Source: Lepisosteus oculatus (lineage: Eukaryota; Chordata; Actinopteri; Semionotiformes; Lepisosteidae). From it: a stretch of 64,000 bases of DNA. Below are positions 1 to 13,900 of this stretch, in pieces. How positions within the stretch are numbered: position 1 is the first letter of the stretch; the number at the start of each line of letters is the position of its first letter. The stretch spans positions 41,172,979-41,236,978 of the forward strand of contig NC_090704.1 in assembly GCF_040954835.1 (NCBI RefSeq), in the 5' to 3' direction. The notes beneath the pieces are model-generated. The model was not told the origin of the DNA. It worked only from the letters and a program-made list of their open reading frames with translations, and did not search any database. Made by a program: the position numbers and the translations under genes.

Positions 1-574
1 TCAGCTAGTTTAAAAAACGTAAAAAAGAATCTAACAATAACAATGTGGCATAGCGTCCCTCCTGATACTTTCCAAGGGAAGAAATACTGCCTGGTCTACT
101 GCCTGGGTAAAATTAATAATCCCTTTTTCCGCTTGGTATTATTAACGCACCACGCCGGATTGTGTTAGCAGGATCAAAATCTCTTAAATCTCAGTCTCGT
201 TACAAAACTGAGGGGTAGCCTGTCACAAGTAGTGTACCGAGCTTCGTATTCTTTAATCACATTTCAGATTGTGTATTCTTTTTTCCCCAGTTTTCCTGTA
301 CTAATGTGCTCTTTCGCGTGTGTCTGTGAGCCAGAGTGTTTAATCTGAAGTGCAGATTCGTTTTAAATTGTATTCTGGCATGTAAGGTTTGGTATTATGA
401 AACAGGATACTCGATGGTTTATTGCGAGAACTTTGGTCGGTTCCTCCCACTACCTTTATTTTTGTGAAAAAATTAACCTATGCGGACAAGGTTTCTCCAC
501 AATCAAGACGTACACGAGTCTATTAAATGTGGTGAAGAAAATCAATTAAAATTAATAAAATTAAGTCACCTTAC

Positions 575-700
575 CAGGGAAGCGCCTTCGCCACAGCTCG
601 TTGAGTTCAGTGCGATCTTTATTCCTCCTTCTCTACAGTCATAATAGGGGGAAACAGAGCAAAGAAGGTGTGAGTCTACCTGGCTCGAGTATGACTGCAT
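575..700 (-). other. Possible 5' non-coding exon of a leftward gene (tmc6?)
   Basis: On the minus strand the sequence 'cttccctg' is followed by 'gtaaggtgac', a strong splice donor (plus-strand 565-574). No open reading frame of note precedes it, so it would be an untranslated first exon. It lies about 30-170 bases downstream, on the minus strand, of a ZNF143-type motif at 734-747. Its link to tmc6 rests only on the expected head-to-head arrangement with tmc8. Confidence 0.25.
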
Positions 701-733
701 ACTGAGGTGAGGCACCTTTATGAGCTAAGATGT

Positions 734-747
734 CTGGGAAATGTAGT
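734..747. promoter_or_regulatory. ZNF143/STAF-type promoter motif
   Basis: The 14-mer 'ctgggaaatgtagt' closely matches the vertebrate promoter motif usually written ACTACAATTCCCAG in the other orientation, bound by ZNF143/THAP11 at TATA-less promoters. It lies just upstream of the possible minus-strand first exon. A single motif is weak evidence. Confidence 0.35.
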
Positions 748-1070
748 TTTAAAACGAGAGTTTCACGAGATGCCAAGGAGGTCCAGTAGATGTATTCACG
801 GTACCTGCAGACCTGTAGTCCCCTCTTCTGTACGGTGCTTCTTAAATTTTCTTAGTATCACAACATTATTTTTGTTCAGTAGAATCGAGGTGCATTTTTA
901 AATTTTACATTAGCCTGTAATCTGACCAAACGACAAAAGCACAACCGCTGAAAAATCTAATAATCTGTGTAACACAGAGAATGATTCAATTGCTTACCAT
1001 TAAAAAAACCCTTATTATTACAAAAGTTGAACGAAAATAATATTCTTTATTTTATTTTGAAAAATGTTTT

Positions 1071-1072
1071 GT

Positions 1073-1107
<35 letters not shown>
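1071..1107. repeat. (GTT)n microsatellite
   Basis: About twelve nearly perfect GTT units. It creates a poly-threonine frame on the minus strand that should not be read as protein. Confidence 0.95.
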
Positions 1108-1108
<1 letters not shown>

Positions 1109-1849
1109 TAAAGTAGGCAACAGCATCTAACGAGGTATCACAGAGGCCTGTGACTAAGGCGTCAGAGAAAAATCTGAAACTCAGCAGGAAGCAACATGTC
1201 CTGATGGCACAAGTTTCTATTTCAGTGAAAACAGCCACAGCACCTCTTCTTCCGGGAAAAGAGTTTGGGCTCGGAAGGAAAAAATAACAAAACAAAAATT
1301 AAGGGGGAGTTTCAAATCCCGTGTTTTGTCTCAATGTCACTGTGAAGTGATAAACCACAGGGCTTGAAGGACATCTTTGGGGTTGGAATACTGCGAAAAC
1401 ATGACGTTTTACTGCAACGTCACGTCTATCCCTCCAAAGACAAGTGCTCTGCTCTACTGTTGTATTTAAAGTTGAATTCTTAATTTGTGACTGAAGGTGA
1501 AATGCTGTCACATATCTGTGCCTGTGATTGTTCTATATTCTATATTCTATATATATATTTTTGTGCTACAGCTGCATTTTCAGAAACAATATACCCCTGT
1601 CATAGCGCCACAAAATAAATTGTTCTGTTTTCATACCAGATTCCACCCCGAGTGTTTTAGTAAATGTCTTTGCTCTGTCTCATCAGCAGCAGGTTCTCCA
1701 CAAGTTCTCGGTATGACTGCAGCTGAAATGCGCGCACACCCGCATCACTCCCACACAGAGTGACGAGTGGAAACACTTGCAGAGGCTAGAAATATTTTTG
1801 GTACGAAATGTAGAGTTGGTTCAAGTATCCGTAAGCTGTTGAAATCCTC

Positions 1850-1947
1850 AAGTTAAGGGTACAGACAGCACCCCAGGTCTGGGATTGAACCCAGGGCCCA
1901 GCACTGTGAGATTGCAATGCTAATTACTGCACCACCATGCTGCCCAA
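1850..1947 (-). repeat. tRNA-derived SINE, head only
   Basis: On the minus strand it reads as a tRNA-like head, with an A-box-like 'tggtgcagtaattagc' and a B-box-like 'ggttcaatccc', followed by 'cagacctggggtgctgtctg'. The same family recurs in full or part at 22831, 29165, 31735, 35865 and 43290. Only the 5' part is present here. Confidence 0.7.
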
Positions 1948-2009
1948 CTTGATACAGTTTATCTTATGCATCATGTATAATTTATATATTTTATTTATTT
2001 CAGAAAGCA

Positions 2010-2310
2010 TGCATAGCTGGGCCTGGTTAGTACGGGGATGGGACACATAGGAAAAATCAGGGTGCTGCTGTAAGTGGTGTTGGTAGCTCAGTAGGTGGCG
2101 CTCTCCAGCCTGCATGAGAATCTCCAGACTAATGACCCAGCAGGGCGACAGGGAACACCCGCTTTAGGAGGGGCCTTCCTCCTGATCACACTTTCAGCCA
2201 AGGTCCAGACTACTTGGTTATTAAGGATCCTGTGGTAGGAGCTCACAGTAGGGCTGTTAACGCTGGTGTCCTGGCTAAATGCCAATTTGGGCTACAGTCT
2301 TGGGCTTTCC
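2010..2310 (+). repeat. 5S rRNA-derived SINE, truncated copy
   Basis: It begins with 5S-like 'gggcctggttagtac', runs into the shared body ('ggtgttggtagctcagtagg') and later 'ggtgtcctggctaaatg', which match the longer copies at 38011 and 42318. The 3' tail found in those copies is missing. Age looks old, judging from its divergence. Confidence 0.65.
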
Positions 2311-4919
2311 GGAAATGTCCCTCTTAAGTTTCTCACGTCTCCTGCTGAATGGGTGCCGTGTGTCACCCAGGAGCGTACTGAGGGCGAGAGCTCTCTAAAA
2401 TGCAATTTCTTCCTGTTTTTCTTCTTTTTCTCGCATACAAATCCATTCGTACTGCTTTGCAGTTTTTGCCTCCACGTCCTGTGGACACAGCTTGAGGTCA
2501 TGTGCGCCGAACTTCTCCTTCAGCTGTCTTGGGATGGTACTCTCTTGATTTGATAACCCCCCTCAACATGTTTGCTAGAGGCAGAGAGCTTTGTGCTAAC
2601 CCCCCAGCTGCTGAACGTCCAATTGGTCTTAAAGGACAGGCCTTTGGTTTGAGCATTGTCCAGCATGTTTCATCTCTGCGGCGATTGATTCAGCACTGTC
2701 ACTGTTCATTTCATGGCATTTCGTTTTGCCCTGGGTGCGCTCTTACAAGCAGCTCCCTCAAGCTCTAAAGCCTCTCTGTGTGGCCCTTTCCTTGTGTCCT
2801 GGTTTTCAAACTCAGGCTCCCTGCTGTGTGTGTCTCTTTTGTCTGGTGCTAATCTGTTTGTTAATGGTGGATGTATTCTTCTAAACCTGCAAAGTGTTTT
2901 TATACATTCCCAAGTTGTGACTCAGCACTGCTGCCTTCCATCTGATTAGATTTCTTCATCAGGATAGCTGACAGCTTTGTAAGCACAGAAGACACACAGG
3001 AAATAGAGGCCCTTTTTACACACTTCTGCACTGCAGAGGCATAGCTAAGTTCGGTCAAGTCTCAGCTTGCTCAATTCTTAGCTCCCATTGCACTAATTTT
3101 TTAGCTTCTCCTTTTAATGAACGGGCAACTGAACACCAAGTCATTTTGCTATTTTGTTCTATGTCAGTTTTGGATTATCAAATACTTTTTCTGTGTTACA
3201 ATGTCCGTCTCTGATCCCAGAGTGACCCGCTGTGACCACTGTAATCTACTGTATTTTTGTTAAGGAATCCACTTGTGTTAACCTGTAAGGACAAACAAGT
3301 TTTGTTTTGCCTGTGGCCTTTCGCTGTTGTCAGCTGCCCAAGTGCAGAGTGTTGATACTGTGATTCCTGCAGACTGTGAACAGCTGTACTGCAGTAAAGA
3401 GGAACAGATGACTGGTAGTGCCAACTGCACTGTTAGGGAGACCATGCCTGATGGACAGAGCTGTCACAAGACCCTAACTCAGCCACCTCCACTTCCCCGC
3501 TCTTTGGAAAAGCTCATGCAAAAGAATGTAGGGTCATTGGAATTACATGCAGCCAATGCAAAATGCAAATAAAGATTATTCATTATTGTTTGTCCTGTGA
3601 GAACACTAACTGAAACATTTAACTGCAAATTAAATACAATTTGACACCCTGCTTTTTAAACACTTTAATTGACTACAGCAATATTAACAATGTTACTGTT
3701 AATATTGTCTTTTTTCTTGTCCTAATCAGGCAGGCACTTACTGTAAATAATTATAAACCTCCTTTTGTGTTTGTTAGCTTTCCAATAGTAAGATGAGCCT
3801 TCATAGAGCAAATTGCCTTAATACATGATGCCACATTCCTGGAGGAAAAGCATCAATAATTGTTATGCCAGACAGTAGACCCTCTCTTTTTTATACGAAC
3901 ACTACTTGTCATCAAGTATTTTCTAGTTCTGTACATCAGTTAGAAAACTAGAAAATAAGCAGAAACCCCCCAAAAGAAAGACATAAACAGTATTGTGTCT
4001 TGTTTATTTCTTAGAATAACCCTTTTCCTGTTTTCCTGGGTTGAGCTTTCCTGTCAAAGCCTTAACGATGACATCTGATGAGAGAGTTCTCTCGGCAGCA
4101 GAAGAGCCCCCAGAGTTACAACAGCAGCATAATGTTTCATGACAAAACAATGAAATGCCAGCAACATTGTACTGTAAATACAGTTCAGAATTTATATGCT
4201 GATTCACAGGGAATTAAGAACTGGATCAGACAGAGAAGCATTTCAATGTATCTAGATCAGTATTTTGACTTAACGCTCCAAAGAATGTACATCTTTCTTT
4301 TATGTACATTTATGTACATAAATTATGTGCAGTGTGGTAGTGCTTTAATGAAACCTAAAGTAACTTTTTTAACATAACTCGTGGAAGAAAGATGCTCCCA
4401 AGGACCAGAAATTCCAAAGGACGACCACTAAGAAGCTCATGGCATTGTGTTAAAATGGAAACCCAGTTCTGTCTCATCTTTCTGTGCTGTGTTATACATC
4501 GATTCACTGCAGCGAATCACGGTGTCTGTGAGATGACAATGACATCCAAGTGCACTCTGAAAACGGAGCGGTTTAACTTTGTACCTGAGTTAGAAAAATC
4601 ACATAACCCCCCCACACACACACACTCACACAAACACCTTCCATCCTCTCCCTGAGCTCTTCCAAAGAGGCCAGGGACCAGTGCAGGCGACTGGGAAGCT
4701 TACTCACCTGGTAACAGGCATCAAGACTCCTTCTGAGGCGCAGAGCAGACCCAGTGTAATGCAAAATAGTCGCATAACCACGAGTATCTTCTGTTGGAAC
4801 AGACGTCCGCTTGAGGTGAAGGAGGAAGAGTTAACACCAACCCCTTCGCCTCCCCGTCTGTTTCCTGTCATGTGATTTCAAGAACCTGCAGCCCCTGGGT
4901 GTATGTCTTCAGCTCGGCC

Positions 4920-4958
4920 ATGTCCGCCACAAAAACGGAGTCTCTCGGTCGCCTTTGA
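4920..4958 (+). other. Short upstream ORF in the tmc8 leader
   Basis: An ATG in fair context (ggccATGT) opens a 12-codon frame that stops 24 bases before the tmc8 start codon. If the transcription start is upstream of 4920, this uORF could reduce translation of tmc8. The 5' end of the transcript is not visible, so this is inference. Confidence 0.3.
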
Positions 4959-4982
4959 GCAGCAGCGTCGAGGAGAACAGCC

Positions 4983-7900
4983 ATGGAGGAGACCAGACAC
5001 AGGAATGTGGAGTTCTTCCGCCTGGAGTCGGGTGAGTTTTGTGATCTCCTGCACGAAACTGGGCTCAGTTACACCTTTTCCCTTTCCTGTGTTGGTCAAA
5101 AAATATATTTGGGTATTTTCTGCAGGGACATATTTTCCCTTTCTCTAGACTGTAAATGGATCAGGATCATTCTCATTTTTTTAAACTTTTCATGGCTGTT
5201 CTGAGGTCATTATCCTTTCAGGTGCCTTTTTTTTACCATTGAGAAGTCTGTGCTTCATCTTTTCCTTTAGTTTGTAATTTTGTAGAATTGGAACAACAAA
5301 AAACATTGCAGATGCAGAGCACGGCTATTAAGAAAATAATCAACTATTAGAGTCAATGACGTGGAACGTATGACATATTGTGCTTTCTACCTCTTTATGT
5401 TTTAACCCATGTAACAATTTTATCCTTGTAAAGAAGTTGGTATATGCTGTCATATGGTGCCTTTCTGAGGATCTTGTCAGAGCCATGGGCTGGTGTTTCT
5501 TATGTGGCTGTCACTGAGTTTGGCACCTTTAAGATTGCGTTATATGGTTCTGTGACGTCAGGCAGGCTACTGGGCCTATTTCAGAAGGACACAACACAAG
5601 ATGGTCGGTCATCCAATCCTCAGTTGTGCTGCTTGCATCGTGATGTCTGTGGAAACCTTTAATGGCACTTTCCTGGGACAGCCACCTCCACAGATAGACC
5701 AACAGAGAGGCCTGCATCAGTGCAGCCAGAAATAAAATATGTCCACAGCATCGACCTGGACGCACCTACATCCATAAGGATTTAATACCTAAGGCCTCTG
5801 TGTTCAGCATCTGCACTTCTCCACTTCTCCAGGATCCCTTTCAGATTCTCTCCTAAACCAGAGCCCTGGGGCTGGACAGAGTTATCAGGGTTTGGGGAAA
5901 TTATTTTCTAGACCACGCCTCATGACAGCAAGCCGCACAGCTTATACACAGTAGTTCCAATAAAACAGTCTAGTAAAAAGAAAATTGAATTATAAAGTCA
6001 GTGAAATAAGCAGACTTCCAAGAAAACACTGATTGTATGTAAGTGGGTGGAATAATTGTTGCTCAACTTTCCCAGGAACAGAACTGCTGCCCCAGGCCTG
6101 TCCTAAGCTGGTTGCTGCAGCTTTGCTGCGATTGTCTTCCTGAGCTTGCGGCTCATCCGCAGTTAGTGACAGTGAATTTCACTTCCCCAGAATTGCAGTT
6201 ATTATCAAAAAAAGTGCAGGTATCTCAGTAATCAACAAAAAATGCTTGGCATCCAGCTGTGAAGCAAACCCTGCCTACCAAAGGCATTAAAATCAATAAT
6301 CAATCAATGAATCTGGTGTGAAGGGCTCGGTGGTTGTCCATTATTAGAGTGTGAGACCTTTGCAGAGCCCCTAGCTGAGTCAGTTAGCACTACAGTGATA
6401 TAGGTGTTGTGACCTTTAGCGTGGTGAAAAAATGCTTTCATTTTTTATTCCTTTGCGGAACATTTCCCACTTCCTCATTGGCCTGCTCTACGTCTGTGGT
6501 GTTTTCAGGAAGAAAAAAAGAGGGGTGAACCCAGTCCATCCATGCCAACACCAGATGGCACTGGAGGGCCGGTGGGCTCGAGGCCTGCAGGGGAGTGGGT
6601 AACGGCCCTTGCTGTCTGACCTCTGCCCTTTGTTTTTGGCGCAGGTGAAAGCGCCGCCACATCGCTGTACGACGAACCCACCAGCTATCACCAGACTGCT
6701 GTCTTCACCCAGCTGCCCAGCTCCCAGTCCCTGCGCCGCAGGAGAGGAGAGAGTGGGCACGCAGGACCAGCTGGCTGGGAGGAGGAGGAGGGAGACAGAG
6801 CCACAGCTGGCTTCCTCAAACCCAGGGAGTGGGACCCCAACACGCCTCTCCGAATGCTCCCCCTGTCCATGGAGCAGAAGAGGAACACCAGGTACATCCC
6901 ACACTTCATCACATGTGTGTACACATTTGTGCACAAAATGTGCAACTGGGTGCAAGTTTTAAGCGTGTTCAACTGGGTGAGCTGTCAAAAAAAGAACGGT
7001 ATCTGTTATTTTTGTACTTAATGCACTTCAGATGGATTGATGTGTTTACTCTGACACTGTTGAACTCCTACTATTTAAAATATCCTATGTCCTATGTTCT
7101 GTATCCTTATAATATTCTAGTTATGAGCCAATTCCTCAGTTTTTCTTTCACTGTATTTTAGCAGTGTATCTTTGCTCATGTGGGTGTTCGTCTGGGCTAG
7201 CTGCATTGTGTTTCAGTATTACTGATGTCTGCAATTCTGTGGCTTAAAACTTGTGCACCTAGTCACAAAACCACCACTGTTTATAAATAAGTGTGGAGCT
7301 TCCGAACCTTAATATGCTCTAACAAACACATATGTACATATACAGTATGTATTGTGCTGTATATGTGAAGGAAGAAGCAGAGGATTATTCCACACTGAAA
7401 AGTCAAGTATATCTTGCTAGTGATCGCTGCATTGAGGGAAACAGACTGTCTTATTTGGATATTAATCTGATTATGAAATTTTCACTCTGTAGTCTCCATT
7501 TCCTAAAATGTTGTATCCATAATATAATAGAATTTTCTCTTTGTAGTAGGTACGTGTCTTGTTATATGTTAGAAAATGAGAAAAAATACAGTTGGTAGCA
7601 ATTATAAAATAAACAGAATTAATCGATTAAATCAACATGAAATCAGCTATGCAAGCAAATGAATGACAGCTAACAGATGAACACTCCTTGTTACGAAGGA
7701 AACAAAAAGTGGTAACATGTTTTCAGCATGTTAATAAAGTAACAAACCTGGAGCAAAACTTAAGGCACAAATACCATGAAGGGAACAGAGGAATCTTATC
7801 CATTAAACAGCCCTGTTCAGACTGAAGTACTGCCAGGCCAACAACCAGAGTTGGAAACTGAAAACAAGACCAGAAAATCCCAAACCGAATGAAGTATCAC

Positions 7901-10900
7901 TTCAGAAGTGAGATTTATTATAGACTGATGGACACCGCAAGTAATCAGTCAACAGTTCCTTTCCTAAAGCCCAAAACTGGTCGTATTACTGCTCAGACTC
8001 CCTGATTGTGTCCTTCTCCTTGTGGTCTATAAAGGAGGAACTATTTGACAGCGCTTAAGTTTCTACTGTCTTTCTTTTGCTTCGCTGTTTCTTCTCCTCT
8101 ATATCTGTTTCTGTGCTCTGATTTTAACCTGTTTTGGATACATACTTTTTATGTCTTGTCCACCAAGGCTAGTGATTGATTTTTTTCTGCAATTGTTTTA
8201 GTCTCAGTTAAAATGAGAAAAAACTTCATTTTAACTTAATTAATTTGAATAAATTAAAACAGAAAATTTAATTAGATTAATTAAAAATGCAATTGCCTAG
8301 CCATGTTTACTGCTTCAGAACATCATAAAACTATCAACAGCTGTGCAAACATTTCTCAGGATGCCCATTTTTTATGGATGAAAGTTGCATGTATAGTGGA
8401 TTTATGCAGCTTTCCTCTGCTTACTGTAATCTAAATTGTAATCTACTGGAAGGTATCAAAATGTTTAAATTACACATCGAAGTACCCCAGGTTTAAAGAA
8501 TACAAAAGTAATTGATTGTCATACTTAAGTTTCATCGTGAATGTATCTTAGGTTTCACTCACTGACAACTTTTTTTGAACTGTAAGGAATATTTAAAACC
8601 ACTGGCTTGTTTTTTTAATCTTATGTATGTTTTTTATTTGTTAATTGATTCATGTTGCGTTAAATTTTACGGAATGTGTACGTCTTTTAACCTGCCTGTA
8701 AGGCAAAATAGAAACATTTGATGCCTCCCAACAGGAAGCATATAACAGGACATATATTTATTTAAGCAAGAATATGATAATTAAATGAATAAATAAACAA
8801 TAGGATAAATGTTTAGGTACAATTATAGTTTTGACTGTTGTTAAGGAAGATTAAAGCGAAGGAAATTATAGGTAGACTTTGTGTACGTCCCAGAATGATC
8901 TATACAGGACATCATTATCATATATATATAATTAAATATATACTGTATAATCATATCAGATTAGGAACAACATCTCTTTCTTTTAGGCTTATCAACAAAT
9001 GTATTAGTGTTTTATATGATAATATCTAATTTGTCTTGCAATGTGGCTTTTGTCTTTGTCTTTAATGTTGACATAAACTGTACTTTTGTACAGAGCAAAA
9101 AAAGCTGATTTTGTCTTCTCCTTTAGGAGAGCAAAAATACCTTTCACAGTATGAAATGAGAAATTCACACTCTTTAGGAGCTGTTTAAAAGAGACATACA
9201 GAGCCCTGCTGAGCCACGTAAACAGCTCAGAGTGGAGACTGACTCTCTGAGAGCCACAGTGTCGCAGTGCAGAAAACACAAACCTGTTTTTCAAGATGAG
9301 CAGTATGCAGACCTGCAAGTGCAGAGCAGGCTCTTGTCTGCACAAAGAAATAAAGTGCTCAGACTCCATGAGGTTCGTTTTTCAACTGAAATATTTATTG
9401 GAAACTTCAAAAGGGAGTGTTTTTTCCTAATACTTCCTTAAGCCTTATAGTTTTTAATATACAGTATGATCACGCTGTGATAATATTAGGAATTCGAAAA
9501 CATAACTTGCAAACCCACACCAATTTAAGGAACTACTCAGTTCTTTGATTGTTGTCTTTGATTATGTTTTGATACAGTTTTCTGATTATGTATAATTTGG
9601 TTTCAGAGTCTCAGTAGGAAGCAGATTACAGAACATACTGTCATTATTATTGTGCCATCTCGTGGTAGTTATGTGAAGCGTAGTACAAAAAACCTTCCTG
9701 TAGCTCGTAAGATCCCTGCAGTTAATCAGAGAACTGGTACAACTGGAGTACTGCCAAAATCTCTATTCAAAATCCAGTTTTGAGGGGCTGTGAAGGTATC
9801 TCACAGTCATCAGTGAGTGGGGGCGTGATCATCATGACAGGTAATTACACTTCACTTCATTTTCCTGATGTTCTGAAGCCGGATTGTTGACTGTCCTGGT
9901 ACGCATGATCAGAGCAGTCCAGTGCAGTAAAAATGCTGGTCTGTGCGCGTCATTCCTGCATCATTCAGTCTAGTCTGAATCGCGCCTTTCTTTGCTCTGG
10001 GGGGGGGGGTTTCAGAAAGCAGCGGCAGGAGAAGCAGCGCAACATTGGCTGCTGGGAGTCATGGCGGCAGAGCCAGCGCACGTCCAGGAGGAGGCTGCGG
10101 GAGAGCCTGGCCAACAAGCTGCGAGACTTGCAGCCCTGGAAGGCTGTCCTACACCAGATCGAGGGTGAGCCCTCCCACCACTTTCTCTTCTTCTTCCACT
10201 CCCTCTCACTCCTTCCCAGACCTTCATCTCCCAGATCTTCCACGTCTTTGCTCCAGCCAAGGGCTTAAGCACAGCCCCACTGATTCAGGTTTACCTTGGG
10301 GGCGTAGTGTGCAATTCGCTTTCAGCTCTGGAAAAGTCAGATGGGATTTGTACCTGGGGTATCAACCCCGTATCAGTTCTTGAGTTTCAAAACCGCCCTC
10401 GTTCAGGTGTGCTGCCTGCAAAGTAACCAGCTGGACCTCTCGCAGAAGGAAAAAGATCTCTGAAAGAGTCTGATACGGTCTCATCTCCCATTAAGAGCTG
10501 TTTGGTCAGAAATAAGGGTAAGCAAGTTGAGGAGTAGCTGCTTAAGGATCTGTGTATTGAAGGTAGTCAAAACAGCACTCTTGAAATGGGGTATTTTTGA
10601 AACTCAGGACTTAGTGTAGAAAAAAAGTTAAAGCTAAAAGTCGAAACAAACAAGAATCAGGATCAATTAAAGTCATCGACAGATATTTAGAGCTCAGCTG
10701 GAACAGCAGATGCAGTGTCACCAAGACTGGAGTAGAGGGTCGCAGCTCCGTCTCAGACTCCTGTCATTATCAGATGGATGAGCAAGGTGTCTTATCATGT
10801 GCTTAAATTACCAAAGACACATGATGAAGCAGACAGGAAGCAAGCATTGGAAATCTGTGCCATGTCTGGGATGGTCACTGGTTAAAACTAAATGTACAAT

Positions 10901-13900
10901 TTAAGCAAATCACACACTTCGTATTTCGTCTTTTTGCATTCCTGCAGGTAAATTCGGTTCTGGAGTGATGTCATATTTCACCTTCCTTCGTTGCTTGGTC
11001 TACCTCAATCTGCTAAACGTCCTGGTCATCACTGGAATGGTGATAGTACCCATTACAGTGTACGAGAGGAACAGCACCGTCAGGCAGAGAGAAGGCACGT
11101 GGGGTCTCACAATAATGGGGTTGGCAGCAACACAAGTGCAACGCATATTCTGCAATGCTAGATCTGTATGTGAATGAAGGGAGACACAGAATACTCCTCT
11201 GTCATAGTATTTCTTATTCTTCACACTTGCACTTTCCATAATGAGTAGTGTATGAAAACCACAGGGGGATATCTGTGTCTTTTTTTAACGCAATTATTGC
11301 AATTTTCACTGTGTAAAATTAAAAACTTTAATAACTTTTCCCAATGGCATAATTTCAATGAATAGTCCATAATTAACAGTATATACCTAAATAGGCATTT
11401 TTGTTTTCATTTGCACAAGGTATCTTAAATTCATTTCCCAAGATGAGACAAGTTATTGCTCAAGAGTGATTTTATTTTGTATTCCATCTTACACTGTTGT
11501 TTGCTTTCTTGATTGTAGCAACCTGCAAACTAAATGACTCCTTTTTGGACCTGTTCTCGGGGATGGTGAGTCTCTCTCTCCTGTCGTGCCGTTTGAACAA
11601 GGGTGTGGACTTCCTCCTCCTCAAATTAGGACCAATGATTCCTTTAATGAAGCAGCCTTGCCTCATTAGAATAAAAAACAATAAAAAGAACAGATGAATA
11701 GCAGTTCTGCACTGTGTTTAAGGGAACTTTCTGCCCATGTTTCCTTGCTGTACAGGAAAACCGTGGTGTTTTAAAAGGTCAATAGCATGTGTGGAGCAAA
11801 TTACATGAGTGCTACTTTAAAATAAGTGACACGCTTTGATGAATCCTACAGTTTGTTTAAGAGAGTCTGTCTTAGGATCTACTGATAGGATAGTTTCCGA
11901 CAGTAAATCTGCACAGTTTTCCTGTAGTTTTCTTGCCGCTTTCCTATGTATTTGCATTGCTTTACCATGGAAGACGCCTTTGCTTTACCATACCTATCCC
12001 ACAATTTCATTCGATTTAGCTAGCCCACCTCTCTGTGACACCGGACACATTTCCCATGGGGAGCGCTGTGCATTTTCCCGCTGTGGGCTAGCAGATCCCT
12101 GTCTCCGCAGGGCTTTCTGGGCCGCTCCTCCCTGTTCTACGGTTTCTACACCAGGAGAAGTCTGGACTCCGCGTGCCTCAACATCCCCTTGCTCTTCCTG
12201 CTCAGTGTTGGCGTGGTGCTCCTTGTCAATCTGGTGTGGGTGGTGGTGAGGTATGAAGTGAAGAAAGGGGTTCTTCTCTTTGATTATTATGATTCCATTT
12301 CTTTTCTCCTCCCCCCCCGGGGTATTTCTTCTCTGGCGCTTGTTATTGGCGGTGGCCGTAAATGTGCAATGGCGAAGTAGAACAGGCAGGTAATGAACTG
12401 AGGTCCATCCGTCCTGCCCCCAAAAGGGGCAGCTATTCATCCGAAGCAACAGAGCACGCTAGTCTTCACTCATTTGAATACCTGCCCCTGTTTTCAATGA
12501 GAGCTATGGAATCCTGTGTGAATAAACATGACAAAGAGCCTTGATACATATCAGTACTGTTCTTCCCATTAGCTTTTATTGTGAGGCCTTTTACTGTGTT
12601 TCCCTGTGAGAGTTTGAAAGTGGCAGTGGTAGAAGAAATGCCATTGATTCAGCGGCTTCATAAAACTGGTTAAAGCGTGGAATATGAGAGCTCGAGAAGA
12701 GCCGGGGTGTCTAATTCCTCTCCTTGTTGTGAGCCTCTGTTTTCTCTCCACAGGACTGTCAATGGCTACAAGCTGAAGTGGATGATGGGAAACCGCTACA
12801 AGATGACAAAGAGCTACAAAATCTTCTGCGGCTGGGACTTCTGCATCCAGGTTCCCGACTCTGCCGCACTCCGGCACAGCAACATCAGGAACGACCTGAA
12901 AGTGAGCAAGGGAGGGTTACGCTCCACATCCCTCCTCTAGAGGGCGCTCCTACCCCCTTTCTGTTATGATTAGTTTTTATTATTTCTTGGTGCGTCTCGT
13001 CTGGTTTGCAGTTAAAAGCCTAGCGTCTCTGCAGTTCCGGGCTCAGTATTGGAAGAGGGACACCACGAGGCTGGCCTATTCCCCGGGCTCACGGGTAGCC
13101 CGAAGGCAGGTCTTATTCCCCGGCGTCCTGACCGTCTGGGTCCGGGGTTCAGAGCGCTTGGTCCCATTATGCTTCTAGTTCCTGTCCGGTTCCGACCCGG
13201 TTCCTGTTTTTTACTCTTTGTCTTGGATGGATCCCCGGCCTTTGGATTACGGACTGCGCCCCGACTTCCCTTTTTGGACTTCCTTGGACTTGGACACTAC
13301 AGTCACCGCCCCCTGTCCGTCAACCCATCCTAACCGTGCTGTATCTTCCTCAGCTGTCATTTCCGGATTCTACCGTCCACATAGGGTCTTTAATAAGGCA
13401 CTCCACGGGAGTCAGAACCAGCCCCGGTGACAGGGAGAGGCCGCCATCTTGTTTCAGCAGCACCGCTGCCTGTGTGCTGAGTGAGCGAAGGGTCCCCCTG
13501 CCCCTTAGTTGTTGTAATTCTTTGTAGTTCCATGTTCTAAATTTGCCCTTACACTGAGCTGTGAATCAACCTGGATGCTTCAGTAGCGTGCACAGCAGGT
13601 ACGTCACCCTGATCAGTAACAGCCCTTTTGTTTGGCTCAGTTGAAACCCGTTTTGAAAAGGGGCAGTGACATCTTTACAGGACCTTTACGAAGGGGCGAG
13701 GAGGACACATCTATGATTAGATGATTGGGGGGGGGGCACTTCTTTTTAACCAGGAGAGTGCCCCCCCTCCCTCCCCCCGAAAGGTTGAACGCCTTGGGCA
13801 TCGAGTTACCTCTCCGCCTGCCTCCCCGCAGGTGGATCTGGAGGAAGAGAGGTTTCTACAGCGCGAGTCCCAGCGCACGGTGCAGCAGTGGGTTCTGCTT

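Larger units (their letters stand above)
1..4900. other. Intergenic leader upstream of tmc8
   Basis: No protein-coding exon could be recognised on either strand. The stretch holds a possible leftward promoter and non-coding exon near 575-750, a (GTT)n microsatellite, a tRNA-SINE head and a truncated 5S-derived SINE. In human, TMC6 lies head-to-head with TMC8, so the 5' end of a leftward tmc6 would be expected here or just off the left edge. Open frames in this stretch, such as 3327-3572, have no recognisable family. Confidence 0.5.

Noticed and set aside
1047-1295. 82-codon minus-strand frame with a threonine run
   Set aside because: The run is the (GTT)n microsatellite and the rest has no family resemblance.
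3327-3572. 81-codon open frame (+) upstream of tmc8
   Set aside because: No recognisable domain or homologue, and no splice or promoter context. Such a length is expected by chance.
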